From: Polynucleobacter aenigmaticus
GTDB taxonomy: Bacteria; Pseudomonadota; Gammaproteobacteria; Burkholderiales; Burkholderiaceae
Assembly (NCBI RefSeq): GCF_002206635.1
Contig: NZ_NGUO01000008.1
Location: forward strand, 87,197-151,196
Reading direction: 5' to 3'
DNA: 64,000 bases
Positions 17,163 through 26,131 of this stretch are shown here, in pieces (position 1 is the stretch's first letter; every line of letters begins with the position of its first letter). The translations under genes were made by a program, and so were the position numbers. The notes beneath the pieces are model-generated. The model was not told the DNA's origin, searched no databases, and saw only the letters and a program-made list of their open reading frames with translations.

Positions 17163-17924
17163 CTATTTTGAATTGACAATCACTTGCCCGCTAGCATTGG
17201 CCGTGCCGGTAATGACTTGTCCGCTTACCATTCTGACTTGGACTGCTTGGTCCTCTGTGGCTGAGCTTAAAGCTTGACCTTCAGTGCTAATACTAAAGCC
17301 CTGGCCAATGCTCAGAACTCTCACGGTCTGATTTTGCTGGACTACAGACTGTAATTTAATCATATCTTGCCTAATGACCGACCCAGCAGCAAGAGACATC
17401 TTGACGCTTTTACCAATGACTTGAGCCGGGTTGGTAAAGATGCCGGCGGGCAGAATAGTTAAATCACCTTTTTGCATCTGCAAGTCATTGTTTTTTAATA
17501 CTTGGCCCTGAGCAAGTGGTGCTGCAGCAACACTATATTCTGCGTAAATACTGACATTGGCTTGAATGTAAATGGTCCAGGCGCTAGGGGCGCTACAACG
17601 AATTCCTACCGAGGTTTTCCCCCAGGCACGACTACCAACCGGAAAAAAGGCCTCTGGGGCAGGGCAAAAGTTGAGTCTGAGGTTGGGGTCAATGGGGGTT
17701 GTGCTCACCTCGACCTTACCCGGAGATCCCGCACTCTGAGTCATTAAGAATTCTTTTACTTTTTGATTGAGAGCCCCTAAGTCTTGTTGGACCTCCTGAG
17801 TAGCCTGCCCAGCGGATGCTTCTACTTTGGATTGTGCCTGGGCATTAGAAAGAAGAGTAGTCATGCCGGCTAGCAAATACACGGTTAGCAAATGGAGCGG
17901 GGTGGACTTCAGGTGGCGGTTCAT
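17163..17924 (-). CDS. flgA: Flagellar P-ring assembly chaperone FlgA
   Basis: A 253-residue periplasmic protein with a Sec signal peptide (residues 1-31, ending AQAQ) and a SAF/ChapFlgA domain in the C-terminal half (LAQGQVLKNNDLQMQKGDLT, SVKMSLAAGSVIRQDMIK, QVRMVSGQVITGTANASGQV). It assists FlgI polymerisation around the rod. It is divergent from flgB, the usual arrangement, with a sigma28-like promoter in the spacer. Confidence 0.95.
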   Translation of the reverse strand: MNRHLKSTPLHLLTVYLLAGMTTLLSNAQAQSKVEASAGQATQEVQQDLGALNQKVKEFLMTQSAGSPGKVEVSTTPIDPNLRLNFCPAPEAFFPVGSRAWGKTSVGIRCSAPSAWTIYIQANVSIYAEYSVAAAPLAQGQVLKNNDLQMQKGDLTILPAGIFTNPAQVIGKSVKMSLAAGSVIRQDMIKLQSVVQQNQTVRVLSIGQGFSISTEGQALSSATEDQAVQVRMVSGQVITGTANASGQVIVNSK

Positions 17925-18057
17925 ATGAAGATTTTACGAACGCCCTATGGGATCAATAGGCAAATTAGCCCAGCAATTCCCTCTTTAATCCTCAGATTGC
18001 CATAAGCGCATACCTTATACATTACTTCACATAGAAGTAAGCGCGCTCATGAACTCT

Positions 18058-18084
18058 TTATCGGTAGTAAATAGGTTTTCTTTA
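18058..18084 (-). promoter_or_regulatory. Sigma28-like promoter upstream of flgA
   Basis: Minus strand: TAAA, a 15-base spacer, ACCGATAA (one difference from consensus). It lies in the flgA/flgB divergent spacer, 133 bases before the flgA ATG, and points towards flgA-flgM. Confidence 0.68.
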
Positions 18085-18104
18085 GATCTAAAGGAAAAAA
18101 ATGT

Positions 18105-18530
18105 ATGAATAATTTAGATACACTTTTTGGTTTTCATCAAACTGCCCTAAAGGTAAGGGAGCAGCGTCAAGAATTATTGGCTGCCAACATTGCCAATTCT
18201 GACACACCCAATTATAAAGCGCGTGACATTGACTTTGCTAAGGCATTGCAGGTTGCCCTAGCCAGCAATGGTCAGGCTGCTGGTACTAAAGGTGCGATTG
18301 CTACAAGTTCCCCTTTGCATTTAACCCCAGATAGTTCAAAAGCGGGGGCGGTCGGTGATTTTGGAGAGGTTTTATATCGATCATCGATACAAGGCAGCGT
18401 AGACGGAAACACCGTAGACGGTGATGTGGAGCGCAACGCCTTTACTGACAACGCAATCCGTTACGAGGCTAGCTTAACAATGCTCAAGTTAGAGATCCGA
18501 GATATGTTGGCGGCCATTCAGAATCAGTAA
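18105..18530 (+). CDS. flgB: Flagellar proximal rod protein FlgB
   Basis: A 141-residue rod protein. It has the FlgB N-terminal signature (RQELLAANIANSDTPNYKAR, DIDFAKAL) and the C-terminal helix (FTDNAIRYEASLTMLKLEIR). It is exported and incorporated next to FliE. First gene of flgBCDEFGHIJ, preceded by AAAGGAAAAA. Confidence 0.97.
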   Translation: MNNLDTLFGFHQTALKVREQRQELLAANIANSDTPNYKARDIDFAKALQVALASNGQAAGTKGAIATSSPLHLTPDSSKAGAVGDFGEVLYRSSIQGSVDGNTVDGDVERNAFTDNAIRYEASLTMLKLEIRDMLAAIQNQ

Positions 18531-18547
18531 TTTAAAAGGAGATCAAT

Positions 18548-18958
18548 ATGTCATCCCTATTTAATGTATTTAATATTTCCGGTTCGGCAATGAGTGCGCA
18601 ATCACAGCGACTTAATACTGTGGCTAGTAATTTGGCCAACGTGGATAGCGCTACCAGTGCAAATGGCCAGCCATATAAGGCAAAGCAGGTCGTTTTTAGT
18701 TCTACGCCAACTGGGCCTGGCCAATCGCATGGTGTGAAGGTGGAAAAAATTATTGAAGATAGCTCTCCGGCAAAGCTAGTTCATGATCCCCATCATCCTA
18801 TGGCCAATGCAGACGGTTTTGTCTCGATGCCAAACGTCAACGTCACGCAAGAAATGGTCAACATGATTTCGACATCGCGTGCCTACCAAAACAACGTAGA
18901 AACCATGAATGCTGCAAAAACCATGCTGCAAAAAACATTGGCCATCGGCCAGCCTTAA
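18548..18958 (+). CDS. flgC: Flagellar proximal rod protein FlgC
   Basis: A 136-residue protein with the rod N-terminal motif (RLNTVASNLANVDSATSANG) and the conserved C-terminal NVNVTQEMVNMISTSRAYQN. Length is typical. It follows flgB by 17 bases with an AAAGGAGA ribosome site. Confidence 0.97.
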   Translation: MSSLFNVFNISGSAMSAQSQRLNTVASNLANVDSATSANGQPYKAKQVVFSSTPTGPGQSHGVKVEKIIEDSSPAKLVHDPHHPMANADGFVSMPNVNVTQEMVNMISTSRAYQNNVETMNAAKTMLQKTLAIGQP

Positions 18959-18972
18959 CAAGGAGAGTGTAA

Positions 18973-19686
18973 ATGACGACAATTCAAAATCAATCCATGC
19001 CTAGCAGTTTGATGAGCTCCATGAATGGAACCAAGGTTCCGGCAGGATCGGCTAGTGCAACTAGCGCCGCTGCAGCTGCAGCATCAGCCAATTCCACTCA
19101 GGGAATTAAAGATAATTTTATGAAGATGTTGGTTGCGCAGATGCAATACCAAGATCCCACTCAGCCGGTGGATAGTGCGCAGATGACCAGTCAGTTGGCG
19201 CAGCTATCTAGCGTTGATGGCATCAATAAATTGAATGACTCAATGGCATCTATGGTTGCAAGCTTGCAATCGAGCCAAGCTTATCAAGCATCGACCATGA
19301 TAGGTCATACCGTGATGGTGTCTGGTTCATCTTTACAGCTTACAAAAGGGCAGGGTTCATTTAGCGTGCAACTGCCATCATCTGCCGATAAGGTGAGTGT
19401 AAATGTGCTCAATGCATCTGGACAGACTGTGAAAACCATCAACCTGGGCTCTAATTCTAGCGGCACAATTCCGGTAGCTTGGAATGGTAAAGATGCTGGT
19501 GGCAACGTCTTACCCGATGGCGCATACACCTTGCAAGTCATGGCCTCGTCTGGTGGTAAGTCTATTAGTGCAAGTGCTGCAACTTATGCAACGGTTAACA
19601 GCGTTTCAAACGCTGGTGGCAGTGTCATGCTCAACCTCAATAACAACACATCTGTTGGCGCTGCCAATGTGATACAAATTCTGTAA
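18973..19686 (+). CDS. flgD: Hook cap protein FlgD
   Basis: A 237-residue hook-assembly scaffold. The N-terminal FlgD motif NFMKMLVAQMQYQDPTQPVD with MTSQLAQLSSVDGINKL is followed by FlgD Ig-like/tudor domains (GTIPVAWNGKDAGGNVLPDG). It starts 14 bases after flgC. Confidence 0.97.
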   Translation: MTTIQNQSMPSSLMSSMNGTKVPAGSASATSAAAAAASANSTQGIKDNFMKMLVAQMQYQDPTQPVDSAQMTSQLAQLSSVDGINKLNDSMASMVASLQSSQAYQASTMIGHTVMVSGSSLQLTKGQGSFSVQLPSSADKVSVNVLNASGQTVKTINLGSNSSGTIPVAWNGKDAGGNVLPDGAYTLQVMASSGGKSISASAATYATVNSVSNAGGSVMLNLNNNTSVGAANVIQIL

Positions 19687-19703
19687 ATCATTAGGAGATC
19701 ACT

Positions 19704-21047
19704 ATGTTTTTTGAACAAGGATTAAGCGGATTAAATGCGGCAGCACAAAGTCTGAGCGTGGTTGGCAAGAATATTGCTAATGCAAATACGGTTGGATATA
19801 AATCGGCGAGCATTAACTTTAGCGATGTGATGTCAAACTCATTAGGTGCGAATAGTTCTGGCCTAAGCCTTCAAACTGGAGCTGGCCCTACAAACTCCCA
19901 TATTCAGCAGTCATTCTCACAAGGTACCATTAGTGCATCCACCAATCCGCTGGATGTGGCGATTAATGGCAACGGCTTTTTTCGCATGGTTGACGGGACT
20001 ACTAGCGATATTTCATATACACGTGCAGGCCAATTTCAACTAGATGCTACTGGTGGAATTGTCAATGCCATCGGGCAGAAATTATCGGGCTATATGGCCA
20101 CTAATGGCGTTATTAATACTGGTGCATTAACGCCATTAAATCTCTCTGAGTTTCAGACGATGGCGCAAAGTATTACTTCGGAAGTAAGGGCGGATTTGAA
20201 TTTACACGCAGGAACCACTGGTATTGACGCAACCACTAGTACAACAGTTAGTGGCGTTACAAGTTTTGCAAGTACATTTGATCCTACTGACTCTACTAAG
20301 TACAATTTTTCTGCTCCAACAACCGTCTATGATTCATTGGGTGTAAGTCATAATCTGCAACTCTATTTCACAAAAAATTCAACTACAAATACTGGCGCAG
20401 ATAGCACTTGGAACGTCTATAGCACTCCTGCAACAACCACCTCTGGAAGTGATTTTAGTACCTTGGGACAGGTCAATTTTGATGCTGATGGTGTAGTTAC
20501 TTCTGCCAATACTATTGGGGTTGATTCTGCAAAGGGTATAGCTTCGAGTGCAGGTGTGGCTTTTGGCATAAATACTTTTACAGGCGTGCCTATTGATGGT
20601 AGTGGCGATCTCGCCACTATTGATCTATCCGCACTTACGCAACAGGGTGCACAGTCCTATACCAATAACATGACCCAAAATGGATATCCAGCTGGGATTA
20701 TGAGTAAATTTCACATTGGTAATGATGGTCAAATTATTGGAACCTATACCAATGGAGAAAGCCAAACGCTTGGTCAGGTAGCACTAGCAACTTTTGCGAG
20801 TACTGCTGGTTTGCAAGCGCTGGGCAACAATTCTTGGCTGCAAACTTCTTATTCAGGTATAGCAACTACAGGTGCGCCTGGTGCTGGTGGCCTGGGTGCA
20901 CTGCAATCATCCGCCTTAGAGATGTCCAACGTTGATCAAACGGCTGATATGGTTGCATTACTTGCGGCGCAGCGGGCTTTTCAAGCAAATGCACAGACCA
21001 TTAAGGCAGAGGATCAAATCGCACAAACCTTAGTCAATATGGCTTAA
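19704..21047 (+). CDS. flgE: Flagellar hook protein FlgE
   Basis: A 447-residue hook subunit. The N-terminal LSGLNAAAQSLSVVGKNIAN motif, the middle PLDVAINGNGFF motif and the C-terminal SNVDQTADMVALLAAQRAFQ helix are present. The D2 region is Thr/Ser-rich (residues 170-290). Length is in the normal range for betaproteobacteria. Confidence 0.97.
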   Translation: MFFEQGLSGLNAAAQSLSVVGKNIANANTVGYKSASINFSDVMSNSLGANSSGLSLQTGAGPTNSHIQQSFSQGTISASTNPLDVAINGNGFFRMVDGTTSDISYTRAGQFQLDATGGIVNAIGQKLSGYMATNGVINTGALTPLNLSEFQTMAQSITSEVRADLNLHAGTTGIDATTSTTVSGVTSFASTFDPTDSTKYNFSAPTTVYDSLGVSHNLQLYFTKNSTTNTGADSTWNVYSTPATTTSGSDFSTLGQVNFDADGVVTSANTIGVDSAKGIASSAGVAFGINTFTGVPIDGSGDLATIDLSALTQQGAQSYTNNMTQNGYPAGIMSKFHIGNDGQIIGTYTNGESQTLGQVALATFASTAGLQALGNNSWLQTSYSGIATTGAPGAGGLGALQSSALEMSNVDQTADMVALLAAQRAFQANAQTIKAEDQIAQTLVNMA

Positions 21048-21101
21048 AGCCTAATTTACTTGGTTAATGATAAATAGCTAAAAGCACGAAAAGGAACTGA
21101 T

Positions 21102-21842
21102 ATGGATCGCATGATTTACACGGCTATGACGGGCGCTCAGCACATCCTAGATCAGCAGGCGACTAATTCTCATAATTTAGCAAATGCTACATCTACAGGA
21201 TTTAAGGCGCAGATTGATTCTTTCCGGGCGGTTCCTGTAGTTGGAGGGGACTTAGATACCCGCACCTTTGCTGTCAGCACAACATCTGGCGCCGACTTTA
21301 CTCCCGGGGCAATTCAGCAGACTGGTCGTAGTTTAGATGTTGCGGTGGAGGGCAAGGGCTGGTTTTGTGTACAGCGTGCCAATGGTACTGAGGGCTATAC
21401 ACGCAATGGATCATTTAAGGTAAACGCAAACGGTGTGCTGCAAACTGCTACCGGATTGAGTGTACTGGGCGATGGTGGCCCAATCAGTATTCCACCAAAT
21501 GCATTAATTACGGTAGCTGGTGATGGCTCTATATCTAGTGTGAATGATGGCGTCCTTCCTGGGCCATCCACACCCATGGATAGATTAAAGCTCGTCAACC
21601 CAAACGAAAAGAATTTAGTGCGTGGTGATGACGGTTTATTTAATGTCCGAAGTGGTGGCCCAGCGCAAGCGGATGCTACTGTCAAAGTCGTACACGGGGC
21701 CTTGGAAAGTTCGAACGTCAATGTAGTGCAAGGCATGGTCAATATGATTTCACTGGCACGTCAATTTGATATTCAAATGAAGCTTTTGCAAAACGCTGAG
21801 AATAATGATAGCAAAGCAGCTCAGTTCTATAGTTTGGCTTGA
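21102..21842 (+). CDS. flgF: Flagellar proximal rod protein FlgF
   Basis: A 246-residue rod protein starting MDRMIYTAMTGAQHILDQQA, the FlgF-specific start. It has the SLDVAVEGKGWF motif and a C-terminal SSNVNVVQGMVNMISLARQF. It lies 54 bases after flgE with an AAGGAACTG ribosome site. Confidence 0.97.
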   Translation: MDRMIYTAMTGAQHILDQQATNSHNLANATSTGFKAQIDSFRAVPVVGGDLDTRTFAVSTTSGADFTPGAIQQTGRSLDVAVEGKGWFCVQRANGTEGYTRNGSFKVNANGVLQTATGLSVLGDGGPISIPPNALITVAGDGSISSVNDGVLPGPSTPMDRLKLVNPNEKNLVRGDDGLFNVRSGGPAQADATVKVVHGALESSNVNVVQGMVNMISLARQFDIQMKLLQNAENNDSKAAQFYSLA

Positions 21843-21906
21843 GTGCACGTGTGACAAGATAAGAATAATTGCTGAGAAGTCGTTAGCTTAAATAAAAGGA
21901 AACAAA

Positions 21907-22695
21907 ATGATTAGGTCCTTGTGGATTTCAAAAACAGGTTTAGATGCGCAACAAACGCAAATGGATGTGATTACCAACAACTTGGCAAACGTCAGCACTA
22001 ATGGTTTTAAGCGTTCACGTGCTGTTTTTGAGGATTTGCTCTATCAAAATATGCGTCAAGCGGGAGCCCAATCATCACAGCAAACCCAATTACCATCAGG
22101 TATGCAATTGGGTACGGGTGTAAGGCCAGTGGCTACAGAGCGTATTTTTTCACAAGGTAATTTGCAGCAAACAAGTAATAACACGGATATTGCGATTAAT
22201 GGTGGCGGATTCTTTCAAGTGCTCATGCCAGATGGTAGTGCTGCCTATACACGTGATGGCAGTTTTCAAGTGAACTCCACTGGGCAGTTGGTTACTGCTA
22301 GTGGCTATACCGTGCAACCAGCTATTACCATTCCCGCCAATACACAAAGTGTTACTGTAGGTCGTGATGGTGTGGTTTCAGTCACCTTACCAAACTCTAC
22401 GGCAATTACCCAGGTAGGCACTATTCAGTTATCCACGTTTATGAATCCCGCTGGTTTGAGTGCCAAAGGTGAAAACCTGTACGTAGAAACATCTGCCTCC
22501 GGTAATCCGAATACGACAACACCAGGATTAAATGGATCTGGTGTCTTACAGCAAGGTTACGTTGAAACATCCAATGTGAACGTTGTTGAGGAAATGGTCA
22601 ACATGATTCAAACGCAGCGTGCCTATGAGATCAATAGTAAAGCGGTAACAGCGTCTGATCAAATGCTCCAAAAACTATCGCAACTTGGCGGTTAA
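21907..22695 (+). CDS. flgG: Flagellar distal rod protein FlgG
   Basis: A 262-residue rod protein starting [20 protein letters not shown], with the FlgG N-terminus, [19 protein letters not shown] and the C-terminal [20 protein letters not shown]. The 262-residue length is the conserved size. It is preceded by AAAGGAAAC. Confidence 0.98.
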   Translation: MIRSLWISKTGLDAQQTQMDVITNNLANVSTNGFKRSRAVFEDLLYQNMRQAGAQSSQQTQLPSGMQLGTGVRPVATERIFSQGNLQQTSNNTDIAINGGGFFQVLMPDGSAAYTRDGSFQVNSTGQLVTASGYTVQPAITIPANTQSVTVGRDGVVSVTLPNSTAITQVGTIQLSTFMNPAGLSAKGENLYVETSASGNPNTTTPGLNGSGVLQQGYVETSNVNVVEEMVNMIQTQRAYEINSKAVTASDQMLQKLSQLGG

Positions 22696-22727
22696 TTTTT
22701 AAAGAATATTTAAATTCTCAGTTGAAA

Positions 22728-23411
22728 ATGACGCTTCTAAAAAATTACACGGTATCAAGATGTGGATTCTTTGCATTGTCAGCATATTTAATATGCGGGT
22801 TAAGTGCGTGCTCCATTACGCCAAGCACGATTACACAGAATCCAGGTACCTCGAAGGTAACCAATTACGAATTACCACCACCAAACCCTGGCTCCATTTA
22901 TAGCTCTGCCTCCTATCGACCGATGTTTGAGGGTAGGCGTGCACGAATGGTCGGTGATGTTTTGACGATTACCATCAATGAAAATACAGCGGCAAGCAAA
23001 GATGGTGGCGGCTCGGCAAGTAAAAAAGGCGCAGCTAATAGTGCCTTTAGCAATATGTTTGGTACAACTATAGAGCCTACATTTAAAACTAGTAATGACA
23101 GTGGATACGAGGCAAAAGCCGCTAACAATACTAGCAATACCTTTAATGGGTACATTACAGCTACCGTCATCGATGTCAGACCTAATGGCCATTTAGTGGT
23201 TACGGGTGAGAAACAGGTTGCATTTGACCAGGGGATTGAGTTCGTCCGATTCTCCGGAGTGGTAAATCCGGACATGATCACTACTGGTAATTCGGTGTCA
23301 TCCAATACGATTGCTGACGCCCGTTTTGAATATCGCACCAATACCACTTTAGATCTGGCCAATATCGGCAGCATGCTCAATCGCTTTTTCTTAAGCATAG
23401 TCCCTTTTTAA
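22728..23411 (+). CDS. flgH: Flagellar L-ring lipoprotein FlgH
   Basis: An outer-membrane lipoprotein of about 227 residues with a signal peptide and lipobox LSAC (Cys28). The FlgH pattern SYRPMFEGRRARMVGDVLTI with ENTAASKDGGGSASKKGA and a C-terminal YRTNTTLDLANIGSMLNRFF is present. The ATG at 22728 is preferred to the TTG two codons earlier. There is no strong ribosome site, so expression may be coupled to flgG. Confidence 0.96.
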   Translation: MTLLKNYTVSRCGFFALSAYLICGLSACSITPSTITQNPGTSKVTNYELPPPNPGSIYSSASYRPMFEGRRARMVGDVLTITINENTAASKDGGGSASKKGAANSAFSNMFGTTIEPTFKTSNDSGYEAKAANNTSNTFNGYITATVIDVRPNGHLVVTGEKQVAFDQGIEFVRFSGVVNPDMITTGNSVSSNTIADARFEYRTNTTLDLANIGSMLNRFFLSIVPF

Positions 23412-23423
23412 ATTGATGTGCGC

Positions 23424-24548
23424 ATGAATCGTTTGTTCAAATTGGTTTCTCATTTCGGGTTAATAATCTTGACCGCCATGATCGTTGTGGGGCCCGTATA
23501 TGCTGAGCGTTTAAAGGATTTGGCAACCATACAGGGTGTTCGAAGTAACCAATTAATTGGCTATGGTTTGGTAGTGGGTTTAGAGGGTACAGGCGACCAA
23601 ACTACGCAAACACCATTTACACTGCAGACAACTATCAGTATGTTGCAGTCAATGGGGATTACATTACCGCCAGGCACCAATATGATGATGCAATTAAAGA
23701 ATATTGCTGCTGTGATGGTAACTACTACATTACCGCCATTTGCGCAGATAGGACAAACGCTTGATGTCACGGTCTCATCGATGGCTAATGCTAAAAGTAT
23801 TAAAGGCGGCACTCTATTGATGACGCCCTTGAAGGGTGCAGATGGTCAAAATTACGCTATTGCGCAGGGTAATTTAGTGGTGGCGGGTGCTGGAGCTTCG
23901 GCTAATGGCAGTTCAACAACGATTAATCAATTAAGTGTGGGCCGAATTTCAGCGGGCGCTACCGTTGAGAGAGTGATTCCCAATAATTTGACACAGCTTT
24001 CGACCATTAGCCTGGAGCTAAAGGATTCCGATTTTTCAACTGCCAGTTTGGTAGCTAAAGAAATTAATCGATCCTTTGGGCAGGATATTGCATTTGCTCA
24101 AGATGGCCGCGTGATTCATGTTCGTCCGAATAACGCTGATGGTAATCGTGTAGCTTTTTTAGCGGCGCTTGAGTCGATTAATGTGAACCCAGGTAAGGGG
24201 GCCGCAAAGGTAATACTTAATGCACGCACCGGATCTATCGTCTTAAATCAAACAGTTACACTCGAAAACTGTGCAGTAGCACACGGGAACTTAAGTGTAG
24301 TCATTGGTACCGCACCAGTGGTTAGTCAGCCTAATGCATTTGCTTCTGGTAGAACTGTAGAGTCCAAGGTCTCTCAAATTTCTATCAATCAAGATCCAGG
24401 CAACGTAATTCAATTGGGTGCCGGCACTTCCTTATCTGATGTGGTTAGGGGTCTCAATGCTATTGGAGCAACACCACAAGATTTATTGGCAATCTTGCAA
24501 GCAATTAAAGCAGCTGGATCCTTACGAGCTGATCTTGAAATTATTTAA
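23424..24548 (+). CDS. flgI: Flagellar P-ring protein FlgI
   Basis: A periplasmic protein of about 374 residues forming the peptidoglycan-level bushing. The signal peptide ends VYA before ERLKDLATIQGVRSNQLIGY, the conserved mature start. The rest shows typical FlgI blocks (NIAAVMVTTTLPPFAQIGQT, LSDVVRGLNAIGATPQDLLA). The ATG at 23424 is preferred. An in-frame GTG lies at 23418. Confidence 0.97.
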   Translation: MNRLFKLVSHFGLIILTAMIVVGPVYAERLKDLATIQGVRSNQLIGYGLVVGLEGTGDQTTQTPFTLQTTISMLQSMGITLPPGTNMMMQLKNIAAVMVTTTLPPFAQIGQTLDVTVSSMANAKSIKGGTLLMTPLKGADGQNYAIAQGNLVVAGAGASANGSSTTINQLSVGRISAGATVERVIPNNLTQLSTISLELKDSDFSTASLVAKEINRSFGQDIAFAQDGRVIHVRPNNADGNRVAFLAALESINVNPGKGAAKVILNARTGSIVLNQTVTLENCAVAHGNLSVVIGTAPVVSQPNAFASGRTVESKVSQISINQDPGNVIQLGAGTSLSDVVRGLNAIGATPQDLLAILQAIKAAGSLRADLEII

Positions 24549-24562
24549 TCCCATTTAATTTG

Positions 24563-25630
24563 ATGAGCTCAATACTGAATACTTCTGGACTTGCCGATTT
24601 GAGCGGTCAATTGGCAATGGATGCTAATGGATTAGGCGCTTTAAAGCGGTCGGCAAAAGAAAACTCTCCGCAAGCAATTAAGGAAGTGGCAAAGCAGTTT
24701 GAAGCGATATTTATGAATATGATGCTCAAAAGCATGCGTGATGCATCACCGCAAGATGGCTTATTTGATAGTGAGCAGAGTAAAACATTTACCTCGATGC
24801 TAGATCAGCAGTTAAGTCAGAAATTGGCATCCAAGGGGATTGGTTTGGCCAATGTATTGGTTCGTCAATTGACTAAGTCTGACATTTCACCTGAAAAGGC
24901 ACTCGGCACTGATTTAACTAAGCAATTAAATAATCACTTTAATCATCATAGCCCGATTGTAGGGGGTGGAGCATTGCCGACACCAGTGCCTTCCTTGCAA
25001 CATGATGGCTATTCAACAGTGCATCAGTTAGTCGGCATGGATAAGACAGGGCTGAATAGGGCCAACGGTGTTGCTGGAGTGATTGAAAATACTGGTCCAG
25101 TAGAAAATGGTCTTGTTGATGAGCTTAAAAAAGTAGTTAGTAAAGCTGTTGCTAAAGATCAAGTCTCTTTACGCAGCATTAGCGATGAGTTCACTAGCAA
25201 AATGGCTTCTTATGCAAAGATCGCTAGCTTAGCTACAGGATTGCCCATGAATTTTATGATGGGTCAAGCGGCCCTAGAGACTGGTTGGGGTAAAAAAGAA
25301 ATCAAAGGCCTTGATGGCGCAGTAAGTAATAACCTATTTGCTATTAAGGCCTCGGCCAATTGGACGGGGAAGGTTGTTTCGACCATCACTAGTGAGTATA
25401 TTCATGGAGTAAAACAGCAGCGCATTGAAAGATTCCGCGCCTACGACTCTTATGCAGACTCTTTTAAGGATTTTGCCAATATGATTAAAAATAGCCCGCG
25501 CTATCAACAGGTCATGAATAATTTACATAGCGCTACTGACTATGCTCAGGCGCTCCAGAGTGCAGGTTACGCTACAGATCCCCAATATGCTCTAAAGTTG
25601 GCCGGTACAATTAAGCAAATTCGGCCTTAA
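24563..25630 (+). CDS. flgJ: Peptidoglycan hydrolase / rod cap protein FlgJ
   Basis: A dual-domain protein of about 355 residues. The N-terminal rod-binding domain (KQFEAIFMNMMLKSMRDASP) caps the rod. The C-terminal glucosaminidase domain (about 210-350) has the catalytic Glu in GQAALETGWGKKE and the SNNLFAIKA motif, and opens the cell wall for the rod. The long central linker (about 110-200) makes it somewhat larger than the E. coli protein. The ATG at 24563 is preferred over a TTG one codon earlier. Last gene of this flg run; flgK and flgL do not follow. Confidence 0.96.
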   Translation: MSSILNTSGLADLSGQLAMDANGLGALKRSAKENSPQAIKEVAKQFEAIFMNMMLKSMRDASPQDGLFDSEQSKTFTSMLDQQLSQKLASKGIGLANVLVRQLTKSDISPEKALGTDLTKQLNNHFNHHSPIVGGGALPTPVPSLQHDGYSTVHQLVGMDKTGLNRANGVAGVIENTGPVENGLVDELKKVVSKAVAKDQVSLRSISDEFTSKMASYAKIASLATGLPMNFMMGQAALETGWGKKEIKGLDGAVSNNLFAIKASANWTGKVVSTITSEYIHGVKQQRIERFRAYDSYADSFKDFANMIKNSPRYQQVMNNLHSATDYAQALQSAGYATDPQYALKLAGTIKQIRP

Positions 25631-26131
25631 AAAACTGTTTAGACTTAGTAGACTATCTTAGCCAGTCCTATACAAAATAGTAAATCCAAATTTAAAGTGC
25701 TGCAAATGATCTTCAGAGCAGATCACTCCTTTGTAACCCACATCAATACGAACATCCCAAGTAAGCGACCTTACTAGAGCAGACCATGTTGTCTTAATTG
25801 AGCTATGTGACGGAGCTGGCTCTTGATCATGTAGGGCCTTGTCTTACGCTTTGTTCAGTAGCTGACCTTCATTCACATTTATTAAAACATTTCAACGTAA
25901 ACCTATGAGATAGCTGGGTTTCCTCGCTCTTATTCGCTAATTCAATTTGTCATTCAAATAGTAAAGTCATCCCTAAATCTCGGTGAAGGCGTATGAAATC
26001 TGGAGGCAAAGGGGATTTGGTGGTGAGGAAAAATACGGAAGCTTAATCATTTCAATTTTTATATTAAGAAGTCATAAACACAGCATTATTTTTAAACTTA
26101 TTTAACGAATAAACCTCTTTAGGAGAAATAC
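25631..26131. other. 501-base spacer after flgJ; possible relic frame, no clear gene
   Basis: This is the place where flgK and flgL usually lie. No start-to-stop gene is supported. On the minus strand a stop-free frame of 62 codons (25658-25843), without a start codon, gives a sequence with alternating hydrophobic residues (SLTWDVRIDVGYKG). It could be a relic of a beta-barrel protein gene or chance. The last part must hold the promoter of the chemosensory operon starting at 26132, but I could not identify a convincing one. A GGAG ribosome site lies at 26121-26124. Confidence 0.5.

Noticed and set aside
19384..19391. GCCGATAA sequence within flgD
   Set aside because: It lies inside a coding region and has no TAAA at 15 bases upstream.
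25968..25998. Sigma28-like TAAA...CGGTGAAG before the two-tip receptor gene
   Set aside because: Only about half of the -10 bases match and the position is about 150 bases upstream with no support. Not called a promoter.
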